Notes: a model not told the origin generated them from the sequence alone. A stretch of 64,000 nucleotides of DNA from an uncultured Lachnospiraceae bacterium (GCA_910579495.1 CAJTVD010000011.1:3015-67014), one strand, 5' to 3'. Counted from the first letter of the stretch, positions 34,558-43,913 are shown. Numbers and translations are program-made.

Positions 34558-36201
34558 ATGGCCTCGTTTTCAGAGGGTTTCCCGTTCGGGATCATGGATG
34601 TGGTGGAACTTCTGCATCTGCATATCCGGCGCAGGCAGACGGACAGCGTTTACACAGACTGTCCGTTCTGCGGCGACCGGAGAGGAAAGATGAATGTCAA
34701 TTTTGTAAAGAATGTGTGGCGGTGCAACTACTGCGGTGAACACGGCGGGATGCTGAACCTGTATGCAAGGGTCAACAATACTACCAATTCCGAAGCCTAC
34801 CGGGAAATCTGTGATGCCCTCCAGGCAGGGGATACTTCCTGGGGATATGGCGGTTCAGAGAATACGGACGCTTATACAGGGGGGCCGGTAAAGGAATCCC
34901 TTACAGGCGGACAGACAGCTGTGGGAAGCCCCCAGTCGGAACGTGCCGGCCTGCAGGAGATACACCAGACTTACTCCCTGCTGCTTGAAATGCTGTCCCT
35001 GAACCCTGCACACCGGGCGCATCTGCGCTCGGAGAAGCGGGGGCTTAGTGACGGGCAGATAGACAGCCTGGGATTTAGGAGTACCCCGCCCTGTTTCTTA
35101 TGCCGTTCCCTGACGGAAAGGCTGATAAAACAGGGGTGCAAAGTGGAAGGTGTTCCGGGATTCTATCTTCATGAAGGCGGATACTGGACACTGAGATTCA
35201 GCAGCCGCACGGCAGGAATCCTGATACCGGCTGTCGGTGTTGACGGGCTGATCCGGGGAATGCAGATTCTTTTGGATAAACCTTTTAAGGACAAGGATGA
35301 CCCGCCGGAAAAAGCCGGAACGAAATATATCTGGTTCTCTTCCTCTGGAAAGAACATGGGAACCACTTCCGGCAGTCCGGTACATTTTATCGGAAACCCT
35401 TTTGCCCGGACCATTTATGTTACAGAAGGGATTCTGAAAGCGGATATTGCCAACTGCCTGCTGAACCGCTCTTTTGTGGCGATTGCAGGAGCAAACAATG
35501 TGCAGCAGCTTGGCCCCTTATTTGCCCTTCTGGCACAGAATGGAACCGAGCTGATCATTGAAGCCCATGACATGGACAAATACAGCAATGAAATGATTGC
35601 AAAAGGAAGTTCCAAAATTTATCTGCTTGCAAGACAGTATGGAATGGATTGCCGGCGGCTGACCTGGAATCCAAATTATAAGGGGATTGATGACTGGCAG
35701 CTGGCGCTTAGAAAGGAAAAACAACAGAAAGAAGGTGAAAAGAAGAATTTACAGGAGGAGCATGCGGTTTTCTGTCCGGAGGGAAAAGGGGCTGTAGAAA
35801 AGTCTGCGGATTCTTCCGGAAAGAAGTGCAGGTTCCGTATTTACCAGCTTGTCTTTGGGGAGGGGCGGGAGACGATCCCTTTTGCCTTTAAAGGAATCCG
35901 GGAACTGCATAAAGCCGGATACGGCCAGCCTCCCGCTTCCGATTATCAGCTGGTATGCGAATCGGCGCTTTTCTGTCCGGAACACTTCGGAGAGAAAGAG
36001 ATTCTGGAATTGATACTGGAGCATTATGGAAACCATGTGCCGGAAGGCTACATGGGACGCTCCCTGGCATCCTCGGATGTGGTGGAATTAGACGATGAAA
36101 CCGGCCGCCGCTATTTCTATATAGATGGCAGGATATTTGAACCTGTCCGCTTTTCTCCCTTTCTTGCAAAGCCAATGAAAGGGCAGGAGGCAGGGCAATA
36201 A
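34558..36201 (+). CDS. CHC2 zinc-finger/Toprim-like DNA primase
   Basis: 547 residues. The N-terminal zinc finger has CPFCGDRRGKMNVNF and CNYCGEHGGMLNLYA (residues about 40-75), as in DnaG primases. The centre contains a Toprim/DUF3854-like region: IYVTEGILKADIANCLL near residue 283, FVAIAGANNV, and EAHDMDKYSNEM near 335 with acidic residues for metal. The last 150 residues are unassigned. It probably primes replication or lagging-strand synthesis of the element. A terminator hairpin overlaps its stop codon. Confidence 0.87.
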   Translation: MASFSEGFPFGIMDVVELLHLHIRRRQTDSVYTDCPFCGDRRGKMNVNFVKNVWRCNYCGEHGGMLNLYARVNNTTNSEAYREICDALQAGDTSWGYGGSENTDAYTGGPVKESLTGGQTAVGSPQSERAGLQEIHQTYSLLLEMLSLNPAHRAHLRSEKRGLSDGQIDSLGFRSTPPCFLCRSLTERLIKQGCKVEGVPGFYLHEGGYWTLRFSSRTAGILIPAVGVDGLIRGMQILLDKPFKDKDDPPEKAGTKYIWFSSSGKNMGTTSGSPVHFIGNPFARTIYVTEGILKADIANCLLNRSFVAIAGANNVQQLGPLFALLAQNGTELIIEAHDMDKYSNEMIAKGSSKIYLLARQYGMDCRRLTWNPNYKGIDDWQLALRKEKQQKEGEKKNLQEEHAVFCPEGKGAVEKSADSSGKKCRFRIYQLVFGEGRETIPFAFKGIRELHKAGYGQPPASDYQLVCESALFCPEHFGEKEILELILEHYGNHVPEGYMGRSLASSDVVELDDETGRRYFYIDGRIFEPVRFSPFLAKPMKGQEAGQ

Positions 36202-36256
36202 GCATGGCGTGGAGTGGGAACAGAATTATGGTTTGTCCCCGCTCCATGCTATTTTT
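36201..36256 (+). terminator. Intrinsic terminator between primase and pcfK-like gene
   Basis: AGCATGG (36201-36207) pairs with CCATGCT (36244-36250), with inner AGTGGG/CCCGCT, then ATTTTTG. The next ribosome site AAAGGAG follows within a few bases, so it lies inside an otherwise continuous gene row. Confidence 0.65.
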
Positions 36257-36273
36257 GACGAAAGGAGATTTTT

Positions 36274-37284
36274 ATGGATACTTTTACAACTATGAGCATG
36301 GAAATGAATATAGGAGACAATCCCTTTGAGGAAGAGGGGTTATTCGGAGATACTGCGGAAAGAACAGAAGAAGGCGCACTGGACGGATTCCTGCCGGTAA
36401 CAGGTTCGATTCCGGAAATTCCTTTTGAGAACGGAGCGGAACAGGCCGGTTCTCTGCCTGTCCAGGGAGAAACCGCAGAAACCGGGAAACTGGTGGAAGC
36501 GGCAGAGGAAAATGTCCATCAGGAAGAAGATGCAGACGAGGCAGAGGAAAACGCCTGCCCCGAAGAAGATGCAGGGGAAGGTGAGGAGCCGGAAGCGAAC
36601 GAAACTGACGCTGCGGATTCCGCTGTGGAAAAAGAGTCGGAAGATAAAAAGCGTGCGGAGCATGAAGCGGCAGAGGCAAAGCGCAAAGCTGAGTGGGAGG
36701 CCAGGCAGAAAGCAAAGAAGGAGGCCGAACAGGCGCAACTTGCCCGGATGTCTTCCCTGAGCGATGAGGAAGTGACCGCAGAGGCCATGAAGCGCGTGGG
36801 AACGGATACGGAGCGCCTTACCCGCCGAAACATGAAGGAATGCGTGTCAGAATATATCCAGACGCTGTGCCTGGAAGATCCTGATTTTGCCAGACTGACC
36901 ATGCATCCCCGCAAAACCATGATCCATTGTTTCCATTATATCAACCGGAAGGCCAGGGAATTTGTGGAGCAGGAAATGAAGGATAATGACATAAAGCCGG
37001 AAAACGGTGTCTATGGGAGCGACGTGCCGGATGGCCTGTGTTACCAGTGGGCGGAAGAATATTTCCGTGATCCGGATGCAAAGGAGGATCAACAGGAGGA
37101 AGAAAAGTTTGTACCCAAACCATACAGTGGAAAATCCAGCGGAAAGTCAAAACGCACAGAGGCTTCAGTGAAGAAAGGCATCAGAAAAGAAAAAAGCGGA
37201 AAGAAGTCTGAAAAAAAGCCCCAGGAAAAAACGGCGGACAGCGGATCGTTTGAGCAGATGACGCTGGCGGGGCTTGCAGGATAG
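36274..37284 (+). CDS. PcfK-like protein
   Basis: 336 residues. The first 140 are acidic and low in complexity (EEDADEAEENACPEED), followed by a charged helix (KRAEHEAAEAKRKAEWEARQ). The conserved PcfK-type core is in the middle: MKECVSEYIQTLCLEDPDFA, then HPRKTMIHCFHYINRKAREF and GLCYQWAEEYFRDPDAKE. The tail is lysine/serine-rich and ends FEQMTLAGLAG, which weakly resembles a clamp-binding peptide. Two LPV motifs (GFLPVTG, GSLPVQG) echo the upstream repeat protein. PcfK is named from conjugative plasmid pCF10; its exact function is unsettled. The pcfJ-like gene follows in 12 bases. Confidence 0.85.
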   Translation: MDTFTTMSMEMNIGDNPFEEEGLFGDTAERTEEGALDGFLPVTGSIPEIPFENGAEQAGSLPVQGETAETGKLVEAAEENVHQEEDADEAEENACPEEDAGEGEEPEANETDAADSAVEKESEDKKRAEHEAAEAKRKAEWEARQKAKKEAEQAQLARMSSLSDEEVTAEAMKRVGTDTERLTRRNMKECVSEYIQTLCLEDPDFARLTMHPRKTMIHCFHYINRKAREFVEQEMKDNDIKPENGVYGSDVPDGLCYQWAEEYFRDPDAKEDQQEEEKFVPKPYSGKSSGKSKRTEASVKKGIRKEKSGKKSEKKPQEKTADSGSFEQMTLAGLAG

Positions 37285-37296
37285 GGGGAACGGCAT

Positions 37297-39315
37297 ATGA
37301 GGATAGATAAAAGAAAATGCCGGAAATTCGCAGATCCGGGACTGAAAATGAACAGGAATCATGGACTGCTCCATGCGGAAAAGGTGAAATACATTGTAAG
37401 AACAGCGGTAAAAAATATCGGAGGACAGAGGATTCTGGTATTGTATGTCTATTTGAGGGAACAGGCGGCAGACGGGATTTTTATTCCTGTCTGGACCATG
37501 TTCCAGAGCCGGACAGAGTATATTACTTTATTCCGTAAGGAGGACGGGAGCACCAGCTGGAGCAAAGCTGCTTTCTGCAATCTGAAAAGGGATTATGATT
37601 TTGGCAGGCATTGTGCTTTCTATATGGCTGGTGATGAGGAGCGTGTAACCCGGTTTTGTAAACAAACGGCAAACAATGGCTTTATAAGCCTGTACCGCCT
37701 GCAGGATGGCATTATGGAGAAAAGAAGAAGGGAACGACGGCAGAAGAAAGAAAAAGAAATTCTTGCAAAAATGAAGCTGGTTCCGGCCCTTCCAAGGAAT
37801 ATCAACCGTACAATAGAACATGAGATAATTCCCCATTATGTATTCTATACTTACAGCAGAAAGAAAAAGGGAATGGAAGGGTTCTGTACTGCCTGCAGCA
37901 GTGAGGTGCTGGTAACAGGTGTAAAGCATAATGAACGAGGAATATGTCCTTTGTGCAAAGAGGCAGTAACTTTTAAGAGCCGTGGGAAACGCGGAATGAT
38001 CATCGACCGGGAAACATTGCAGATATTCCAGCGCATTTCTCCAAATGAGATTATCGTCAGATTTCTTAAAATCTACTGTCAGTATGGAGATGAAAAGAAT
38101 CCCTGTAAGAGTATCTATGAAAATGCCAGGACATTTCTTTCCTGGGATGAAGAAGGAAAGGCTTCTGAAGAATATTTTTACTACGGTTATGGAGAGCGTG
38201 ACAGCCTTACGCCCTGGAGAGCAGGCGAACGCCCGGTATTCAGTTATTGGCAGTACAATTTTGAGGCTGACCAGACAGGATTCTTATATTACAGGAATCT
38301 GGAAAAGGTGTTTGCGGATTCGCCATGGCAATATTCCCAGCTGAAGGAATTCTATCTGGCGGATCAGGAACCGCTTTATGCCCTCCGCTATCTGGCAGCG
38401 TATAAACGCTATCCCATGCTGGAGTATCTGGTAAAACTGAGGCTGTACCATTTGGCTGGAAACATCGCATTTGGCAACCACTATTATTATAATTCGGATT
38501 CTGGATTTAATCCAAATGGAAAAAATCTGAAAGAAGTACTGGGTTTTGATAAAAATTATCTTCCTTTGCTTCAGAGTATCAATCCGGGACTTGAACAGAT
38601 AAAGCTGATGAGGGATCTGGTTCATGCGGGAATGGAATTAAATGAGGAACTGTTGATGTGGTGCGGAAAATTCGGCATCAGCAGGGCTGAAAATCTGCTT
38701 GTGCCACTAAAGCACATGACGCCGCATAAGCTGATGAAGTATGTAAATGAACAGTACGCAAAATTCTGTAAAAAAAGCCTGTATCAGACCGGCGGATATT
38801 ACCGGATGGAGGATGTACTGACCGATTATCGGGATTACCTGTGTATGAGCGAAGGGCTGGAACTGGATTTAAAGAACAGTTTTGTTCTGTTTCCGGCTGA
38901 TTTAAAGAAAGCCCATGATAAAGTAAACGATATTTCTGACAAAGAGCAGGCTCTGGTTTATGACAGGCAGATCCAGAAGCAGTTTGAAGAGATGAACCAG
39001 CAATATCATTTTGTGAAATATGGGTATGCTGTGCTCCTTCCCCATACAGCAAAGGAGATCCTGGAGGAAGGGCAGAACCTTCATCACTGTGTCGGAGGCT
39101 ATGTAAAGCAGGTCGTAAAAAGGGAGAGCACCATCCTGTTTGTCCGTAAAGCAGAAGCACAGGAAAAATCTCTCTGTACGGTGGAGATTAAAAATGGAAG
39201 ACTGGTTCAGGCACGCTGTTATAAAAACGAGCCGCCGTCTCCCGCTGTTCAGAGATTTCTGAATGTATGGGAAAAAAAGATTCTGCATGCCCCGGCGCTT
39301 GCTGCGGCTGCATAA
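37297..39315 (+). CDS. PcfJ-like protein
   Basis: 672 residues. A zinc-ribbon-like segment CTACSSEVLVTG with CPLCKEAVTF is near residues 196-225, and the C-terminal family hallmark TAKEILEEGQNLHHCVGGYV is near 585, followed by ILFVRKAEAQEKSLCTVEI. PcfJ proteins accompany PcfK in conjugative elements of Firmicutes; biochemistry is unknown. A good intrinsic terminator follows the stop. Confidence 0.87.
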   Translation: MRIDKRKCRKFADPGLKMNRNHGLLHAEKVKYIVRTAVKNIGGQRILVLYVYLREQAADGIFIPVWTMFQSRTEYITLFRKEDGSTSWSKAAFCNLKRDYDFGRHCAFYMAGDEERVTRFCKQTANNGFISLYRLQDGIMEKRRRERRQKKEKEILAKMKLVPALPRNINRTIEHEIIPHYVFYTYSRKKKGMEGFCTACSSEVLVTGVKHNERGICPLCKEAVTFKSRGKRGMIIDRETLQIFQRISPNEIIVRFLKIYCQYGDEKNPCKSIYENARTFLSWDEEGKASEEYFYYGYGERDSLTPWRAGERPVFSYWQYNFEADQTGFLYYRNLEKVFADSPWQYSQLKEFYLADQEPLYALRYLAAYKRYPMLEYLVKLRLYHLAGNIAFGNHYYYNSDSGFNPNGKNLKEVLGFDKNYLPLLQSINPGLEQIKLMRDLVHAGMELNEELLMWCGKFGISRAENLLVPLKHMTPHKLMKYVNEQYAKFCKKSLYQTGGYYRMEDVLTDYRDYLCMSEGLELDLKNSFVLFPADLKKAHDKVNDISDKEQALVYDRQIQKQFEEMNQQYHFVKYGYAVLLPHTAKEILEEGQNLHHCVGGYVKQVVKRESTILFVRKAEAQEKSLCTVEIKNGRLVQARCYKNEPPSPAVQRFLNVWEKKILHAPALAAAA

Positions 39316-39320
39316 AAAAG

Positions 39321-39351
39321 AACGGGTGTCCTTTTGGGGCATCCGTTTTTT
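39321..39351 (+). terminator. Intrinsic terminator after pcfJ-like gene
   Basis: AACGGGTGTCC pairs with GGGCATCCGTT over 11 bases (two G-U pairs), four- to five-base loop TTTTG, then a run of Ts. It lies 35 bases before the next start codon in the same direction. Confidence 0.85.
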
Positions 39352-39385
39352 AAACAATCATGTGAAAGAAGGGAGAACATAAGAC

Positions 39386-39709
39386 ATGGTAAAAAATCTG
39401 AATCAGTTAAAAAAGACCTTAAAAAAGGGCGTCTGTTTTGAGATTATTACACACTGCCGTTCGGAGTTTACCGGACAGAAACGTAAGGTCACAGTTGTGA
39501 ATACCCAGGGATTTTACAGCATTGTACCGGATGAGCCGGACAGTGCCGTAACGCTTTCCAATGACGGAAAGGGTTATGTGCTCTGGTGGAAGAAGGCATC
39601 TTTCTGGGAATTTGAAAATGATATCTGCAGTGTATACTGCAGCGATAAAGAGCACACAAAAGAATTTTTGATTATGTCCTTCTGCATCATGGAACAGGAG
39701 GTGGCTTAA
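39386..39709 (+). CDS. Small conserved-looking element protein, function unknown
   Basis: 107 residues from ATG 39386 (GAAGGGAG upstream). It contains ITHCRSEFTGQKRKVTVVNT and a central WWKKASFWEFENDICSVYC, suggestive of a compact beta-rich domain; no membrane segment. Its TAA is followed at once by the ATG of the ligase gene, so translation is probably coupled. Function not recognised. Confidence 0.65.
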   Translation: MVKNLNQLKKTLKKGVCFEIITHCRSEFTGQKRKVTVVNTQGFYSIVPDEPDSAVTLSNDGKGYVLWWKKASFWEFENDICSVYCSDKEHTKEFLIMSFCIMEQEVA

Positions 39710-41725
39710 ATGGCACAGAATGCATGGGAAAAAGTGCAGGCACTGACCGCACAGCTGAACCGGTACAGAGACGAATATTATAACGGCAATGCCCCGTCTG
39801 TTTCGGATGCCGTCTATGACAGGATGTATGACGAGCTGGCAGTGCTGGAGATGGAGACGGGAATCTGGATGACGGATTCTCCCACCCGGACAGTGGGATT
39901 TGAAGCAGTCAGTGAGCTGGAAAAGACGAACCATCCCATTCCTCTGTTATCACTGGAAAAGACCAAGAGCGTAGAAGAACTGGTTTCCTTCGTGGGTGAG
40001 CATCAGATTCTTCTGATGCTGAAGCTGGACGGGCTGACCGTCAAGCTGACTTATGAGGATGGAAAACTGGCCCAGGCGGCTACTCGCGGCGACGGAGATA
40101 CCGGTGAGGTGGTCACCCACAATGTCCGTGGTATTTCCGGGATACCCCAGAATATTCCTTATCGGGAGAGACTGGTAGTGAGCGGGGAGGCTTTCATCCG
40201 CCCCGGTGATTTTGAGCACCTGCAGGAAACCCTGACGGACAGCAGCGGAGAACGCTATAAGAACGGAAGGAACCTGGCCGCTGGTTCCGTGCGCCTTTTG
40301 GACGGTGCGGTCTGCCGGGAAAGAAAAGTGATGTATATGCCTTTTGCTGTAGTGGAGGGATTCCCGGAACTGGAGTTAAAGTCCCAGAAACTGCGAAAAC
40401 TTCCGGAACTGGGATTTCAGGTCTGCAAATTTGTCATAAGCAGGCGGAGCCTTACTTGTCAGGAGATGGAGGATGGCATCAGGAAACTGCGTCAGTTTGC
40501 CAGTGATAATGATATCCCCATTGACGGAATCGTGGCATCTTATAATGATATTGGTTTTTCCATGTCCTGTGGAAGGACAGGCCACCACTACAAGGACGGT
40601 TTGGCCTTTAAATTTGAGGATGAACTCCATGAGACAAAGCTGCTCTCAGTTGAATGGAACCCTTCCCGTTCCGGGGAGATCTCTCCGGTGGCAGTTTTCC
40701 AGCCAGTACAGATTGACGGCTGTGAGGTATCCAGGGCCAGCCTGCATAACATGTCTTTTATTGAGGGCATGGAACTAAAACCTGGCTGCCGGATACTGGT
40801 CAGCAAGCGGAATATGATCATCCCCCATGTGAAAGAAAATCTGGACCGTGGTGATTTTTCTCTGGCAGAGGTAATACCTGATAAATGCCCCTGCTGCGGG
40901 GAACCAACCCGTGTCCATGAAAGTCGTTCCATAGAGGATGGAAAAGAAAAGATCACAAAGACACTGTTTTGTGACAATCAAAATTGTGAAACTAGGCGGC
41001 TGCGTCAGTTCGTCCATTTTGCGGGCCAGAAGGCTATGAATATTGAAGGGTTGTCTGAAGCGACACTGGAAAAATTTATAGGCAGAGGCTGGATTCATAC
41101 CTATATGGATATTTATGAACTGGACAGGCACAGGAATGAGATCATTCAGATGGAAGGCTTTGGAGAGAAATCCTGGCAACGGCTCTGGGATGCGATCCAG
41201 GGCAGCAGGAACACGACTTTTGAGCGTTATCTGATTGCTATGGATATTCCCATGGTGGGGAACACAGCCAGCCGCACGCTTTGCAGACAATTTCATGGGA
41301 GCCTGGAGGAATTCGAGGATGCAGTACATCATCAGTATGATTTTACACAGCTTCCGGATTTCGGAGATACTCTGCACAACAATATCCATGAATGGTTTTA
41401 TGATGAAGAGAATCTTTACGTATGGGAGGTATTACAGCAAATGTTAAATATCGAGATTAACTCACCAGGGGACGGCATGGTTTCCGTATCGGAGAATCCT
41501 TTTGTAGGAATGACGATTGTAGTGACCGGAAAGGTGGAGCCTTATACCCGAAGTGGTATCAATGCGAAAATTGAATCTCTGGGTGCCCGTGCAGGAAGTT
41601 CGGTGAGCAGTAAAACAGATTATCTGGTCTGTGGAGAAAAAGCCGGCAGCAAGCTGGCAAAGGCCAGGGAACTGGGAGTAAAAGTCCTGACACCGGAACA
41701 GTTTTTCCGTATGGCCGGCGAATAG
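39710..41725 (+). CDS. ligA: NAD-dependent DNA ligase, element-borne
   Basis: Seals nicks using NAD+. 671 residues with all domains: Ia/adenylation with active-site lysine in MLKLDGLTVKL (about Lys105), ENRNLAAGSVRLLD-like NLAAGSVRLLDGAV, OB fold, a four-cysteine zinc finger (CPCCGEP and CDNQNCETRR), helix-hairpin-helix region (IEGLSEATLEKFIG) and a C-terminal BRCT domain (NPFVGMTIVVTGKVEPYTR). The host chromosome must have its own ligA elsewhere, so this is an additional copy that would help the element finish its own replication or integration. Confidence 0.93.
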   Translation: MAQNAWEKVQALTAQLNRYRDEYYNGNAPSVSDAVYDRMYDELAVLEMETGIWMTDSPTRTVGFEAVSELEKTNHPIPLLSLEKTKSVEELVSFVGEHQILLMLKLDGLTVKLTYEDGKLAQAATRGDGDTGEVVTHNVRGISGIPQNIPYRERLVVSGEAFIRPGDFEHLQETLTDSSGERYKNGRNLAAGSVRLLDGAVCRERKVMYMPFAVVEGFPELELKSQKLRKLPELGFQVCKFVISRRSLTCQEMEDGIRKLRQFASDNDIPIDGIVASYNDIGFSMSCGRTGHHYKDGLAFKFEDELHETKLLSVEWNPSRSGEISPVAVFQPVQIDGCEVSRASLHNMSFIEGMELKPGCRILVSKRNMIIPHVKENLDRGDFSLAEVIPDKCPCCGEPTRVHESRSIEDGKEKITKTLFCDNQNCETRRLRQFVHFAGQKAMNIEGLSEATLEKFIGRGWIHTYMDIYELDRHRNEIIQMEGFGEKSWQRLWDAIQGSRNTTFERYLIAMDIPMVGNTASRTLCRQFHGSLEEFEDAVHHQYDFTQLPDFGDTLHNNIHEWFYDEENLYVWEVLQQMLNIEINSPGDGMVSVSENPFVGMTIVVTGKVEPYTRSGINAKIESLGARAGSSVSSKTDYLVCGEKAGSKLAKARELGVKVLTPEQFFRMAGE

Positions 41726-41759
41726 GGCAAGGATCTAAAACAATAGGATTTTATGTATG

Positions 41760-41799
41760 GGAGAGAGCTTGTACAGTTCTCTCCTGTCTTTAAAGGAGG
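41760..41799 (+). promoter_or_regulatory. Mutually exclusive hairpins over a ribosome site
   Basis: GGAGAGA (41760-41766) can pair with TCTCTCC (41778-41784), or CTCCT (41781-41785) can instead pair with AGGAG (41795-41799), the ribosome site of the next gene. The two pairings exclude each other, giving a possible translation switch. Prediction from sequence only. Confidence 0.35.
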
Positions 41800-41806
41800 A
41801 AATCAA

Positions 41807-42433
41807 ATGAGCAAGAGAACCATGATAAAATTGTCGGCATCTGAGGATTATATTTATCTGAGGACATTATCAGAGGAATACCGTTCCCCACAGGGATTTA
41901 CGATTACAGATAAAGAATTAGCGGAGATGGAGGAAAAGGGGTATAAGGTTATATCAGATATCCATTCTTTTGCAAAACTGTCACTGCGGAAAACAATGGA
42001 CGGGACGGATGTTCTGGTCATAAACTTTACCTGGCTGAGCGACACAGGCGGGGGAATGGTTTCCGGAAGAGAGGAAACGGTGCTGCTTTCTTATAAGAAG
42101 TTTCAGGAGTATGTCGGGGAAAGCAGAAAGAATCACGGCGAACAGAAAAAGCTGCTGTCTCTGGACGAAAAGCCCAGGCCGAAGATTGCATTCCAGAGCA
42201 GCCGGAATCTGAAGGCAGTTGCGGAGAAAAAACTTCTCCGGAAAAAGCTGGGGAAGGTTCTCTGGCAGCATTTCGCATGGAAAGGGAGTAAGCAGATTAC
42301 TGTTTATGATGATTTTGAGCCGTACAGCTTTTTCTTTCAGGAACAGACGCCGTATGGAACCGGGATCTGCGGAGGACTTATCCTCCATGGGCGGGAGAAT
42401 ATGGCGAAGGCGTATTATGGAGTACATACCTGA
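41807..42433 (+). CDS. Element protein of unknown function
   Basis: 208 residues from ATG 41807 with AAAGGAGG 7 bases upstream. Begins MSKRTMIKLSASEDYIYLRT; contains VISDIHSFAKLSLRK and ends GTGICGGLILHGRENMAKAY. No signal peptide or membrane segment, no motif I can assign. The upstream in-frame ATG at 41753 lies within the hairpin region and lacks a ribosome site. A terminator follows, separating it from the partition genes. Confidence 0.65.
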   Translation: MSKRTMIKLSASEDYIYLRTLSEEYRSPQGFTITDKELAEMEEKGYKVISDIHSFAKLSLRKTMDGTDVLVINFTWLSDTGGGMVSGREETVLLSYKKFQEYVGESRKNHGEQKKLLSLDEKPRPKIAFQSSRNLKAVAEKKLLRKKLGKVLWQHFAWKGSKQITVYDDFEPYSFFFQEQTPYGTGICGGLILHGRENMAKAYYGVHT

Positions 42434-42457
42434 CCGGAACAGGCGGGAAAGCTTCTA

Positions 42458-42509
42458 CAGGACAGAATGCAGGGCGGGCAGCGGGATGTGCTGTCTGTCC
42501 TGTTTTTTT
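42458..42509 (+). terminator. Intrinsic terminator before the partition pair
   Basis: CAGGACAG (42458) pairs perfectly with CTGTCCTG (to 42502), followed by seven Ts. It ends the ligase block 72 bases before the parM-like start. The 42510-42580 gap shows no clear iterons for a centromere. Confidence 0.85.
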
Positions 42510-42580
42510 CTGTTTTGTTGAAAAATGCGTAATCCGTGCGTATAGGATAAGTATAAAGCAAAAAAGGAGATGAAAGACTT

Positions 42581-43492
42581 ATGTTAATTGCAATCGACCA
42601 TGGGAACAAACAGATGAAAACAATCCACTGCCCGCCTTTTGTGTCCGGGCTGACGGAGAGCATTGTCAGGCCCTTTGGCAGCGAGGTCCTGGAATACCGG
42701 GATAAGTTTTACACGCTGTCAAACCAGAGGATCCCTTATAAGAGGGATAAGACGGAGGATGACCGCTTTTTTATCCTTACCCTGTTCGCAGTCGCAGAGG
42801 AACTCCATAGAAAAGAGCGGTACGGGGAAGAAGTGGTGCATGTATCCCTGGCGGTAGGGCTTCCGCCTGCCCACTATGGGGCGCAGAACCAGTCCTTCAT
42901 CCGGTATTTTTCAGGCAGGGGCATTGTAAACTTCCAGTACCGGGAGAATCCCTACACGGTTTATATTGAGGATGTGCGGTGCTACCCGCAGGCTTTTGCG
43001 GCGGCCGTGACCATGATGGACCGGCTGCTGGATAAGCCCAGGGTGCTGGTCGTGGATATCGGAGGCTTTACGGCGGACTATCTGATGATGCGCTCCGGCC
43101 GGGCGGACCTGTCGGTATGCGACTCCCTGGAGAACGGGGTGATCCTTCTGTATAACCGGATACGGACAAAGGTAAATTCGGAATTTGATATCCTGCTGGA
43201 AGAAACGGACATTGACGGCATTTTAAAAGACGGTGGGGACACGTATGCCCCGGAAGTGGTCTCCCTTGTGGAGAAGCTGGCGCAGGATTTTGTCAACGAC
43301 CTGGCAAACAGCCTGCGGGAGCGCATGCTGGATCTGATGTCCGGCATGGTGGTATTTGTGGGCGGCGGGGCAATCCTGCTGCGCCGGCAGATCGAAGCCT
43401 CCGGGAAGGTGAGAAATGCCCTGTTTGTGGAAGAAATCCATGCCAACGCAAAGGGATATGAGTTCCTTTACAAGATGGAAACAGGCAGGTGA
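42581..43492 (+). CDS. ParM-like actin-family partition ATPase
   Basis: 303 residues with actin-fold motifs: phosphate-1 LIAIDHGNKQMK at the N-terminus, phosphate-2 VLVVDIGGFTADYLMM near residue 150, and adenosine-type VVFVGGGAILLRRQI near 260. Such proteins polymerise to push plasmids or excised elements apart. AAAAAAGGAGATG precedes the start. The downstream small gene would be the DNA-binding adaptor. Its presence suggests the element exists for a time as a segregating circle. Confidence 0.85.
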   Translation: MLIAIDHGNKQMKTIHCPPFVSGLTESIVRPFGSEVLEYRDKFYTLSNQRIPYKRDKTEDDRFFILTLFAVAEELHRKERYGEEVVHVSLAVGLPPAHYGAQNQSFIRYFSGRGIVNFQYRENPYTVYIEDVRCYPQAFAAAVTMMDRLLDKPRVLVVDIGGFTADYLMMRSGRADLSVCDSLENGVILLYNRIRTKVNSEFDILLEETDIDGILKDGGDTYAPEVVSLVEKLAQDFVNDLANSLRERMLDLMSGMVVFVGGGAILLRRQIEASGKVRNALFVEEIHANAKGYEFLYKMETGR

Positions 43493-43496
43493 GCCT

Positions 43497-43898
43497 ATGG
43501 GGGAAAAGAAAAACCGGGAGCGGTTCAGCATCAAGTTCAATGAAAATGACCCGTCCCATGATGCGGTGATCCGCCTGCTGGAGAAACAGGGGGCGCACAG
43601 CAAGGCGCAGTTTCTTGTGAATGCGGTCCTCCATTACATCCACTGCCCGGAAACGCCGGATATCAGGATTCCCCCGGCGGTGGACAGGGCGGCCATAGAA
43701 GAAATCGTTGCGGAGATCCTGGAGCGGAAGGGAACGGGAAAACAGGCCGGCCACAGACCGGATGTAAGGAAAGAACCTGCGGCGGAGCGGGGAACTGTAA
43801 AGCAGGAGCAGAAAAGAGAAGGGGAACAGCAGAAAGAAATAGACCAGGCGACACTGGCGCTGATCGCGGATACCATGTCGGCGTTCCGGAGCAGTTAA
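43497..43898 (+). CDS. ParR-like adaptor of the actin partition pair
   Basis: 133 residues from ATG 43497, four bases past the parM stop. The N-terminal half (RERFSIKFNENDPSHDAVI, LLEKQGAHSKAQFLVNAVLH) looks like a ribbon-helix-helix DNA-binding domain; the C-terminal half is charged and disordered with a final helix QATLALIADTMSAF that could cap the filament. Function is inferred from order and composition. Confidence 0.7.
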   Translation: MGEKKNRERFSIKFNENDPSHDAVIRLLEKQGAHSKAQFLVNAVLHYIHCPETPDIRIPPAVDRAAIEEIVAEILERKGTGKQAGHRPDVRKEPAAERGTVKQEQKREGEQQKEIDQATLALIADTMSAFRSS

Positions 43899-43913
43899 AA
43901 AGCACAGGGGGGA

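Noticed and set aside
38902..39357. Minus-strand frame opposite the pcfJ-like gene
   Set aside because: Complement of the conserved C-terminal PcfJ region and a terminator; no independent support.
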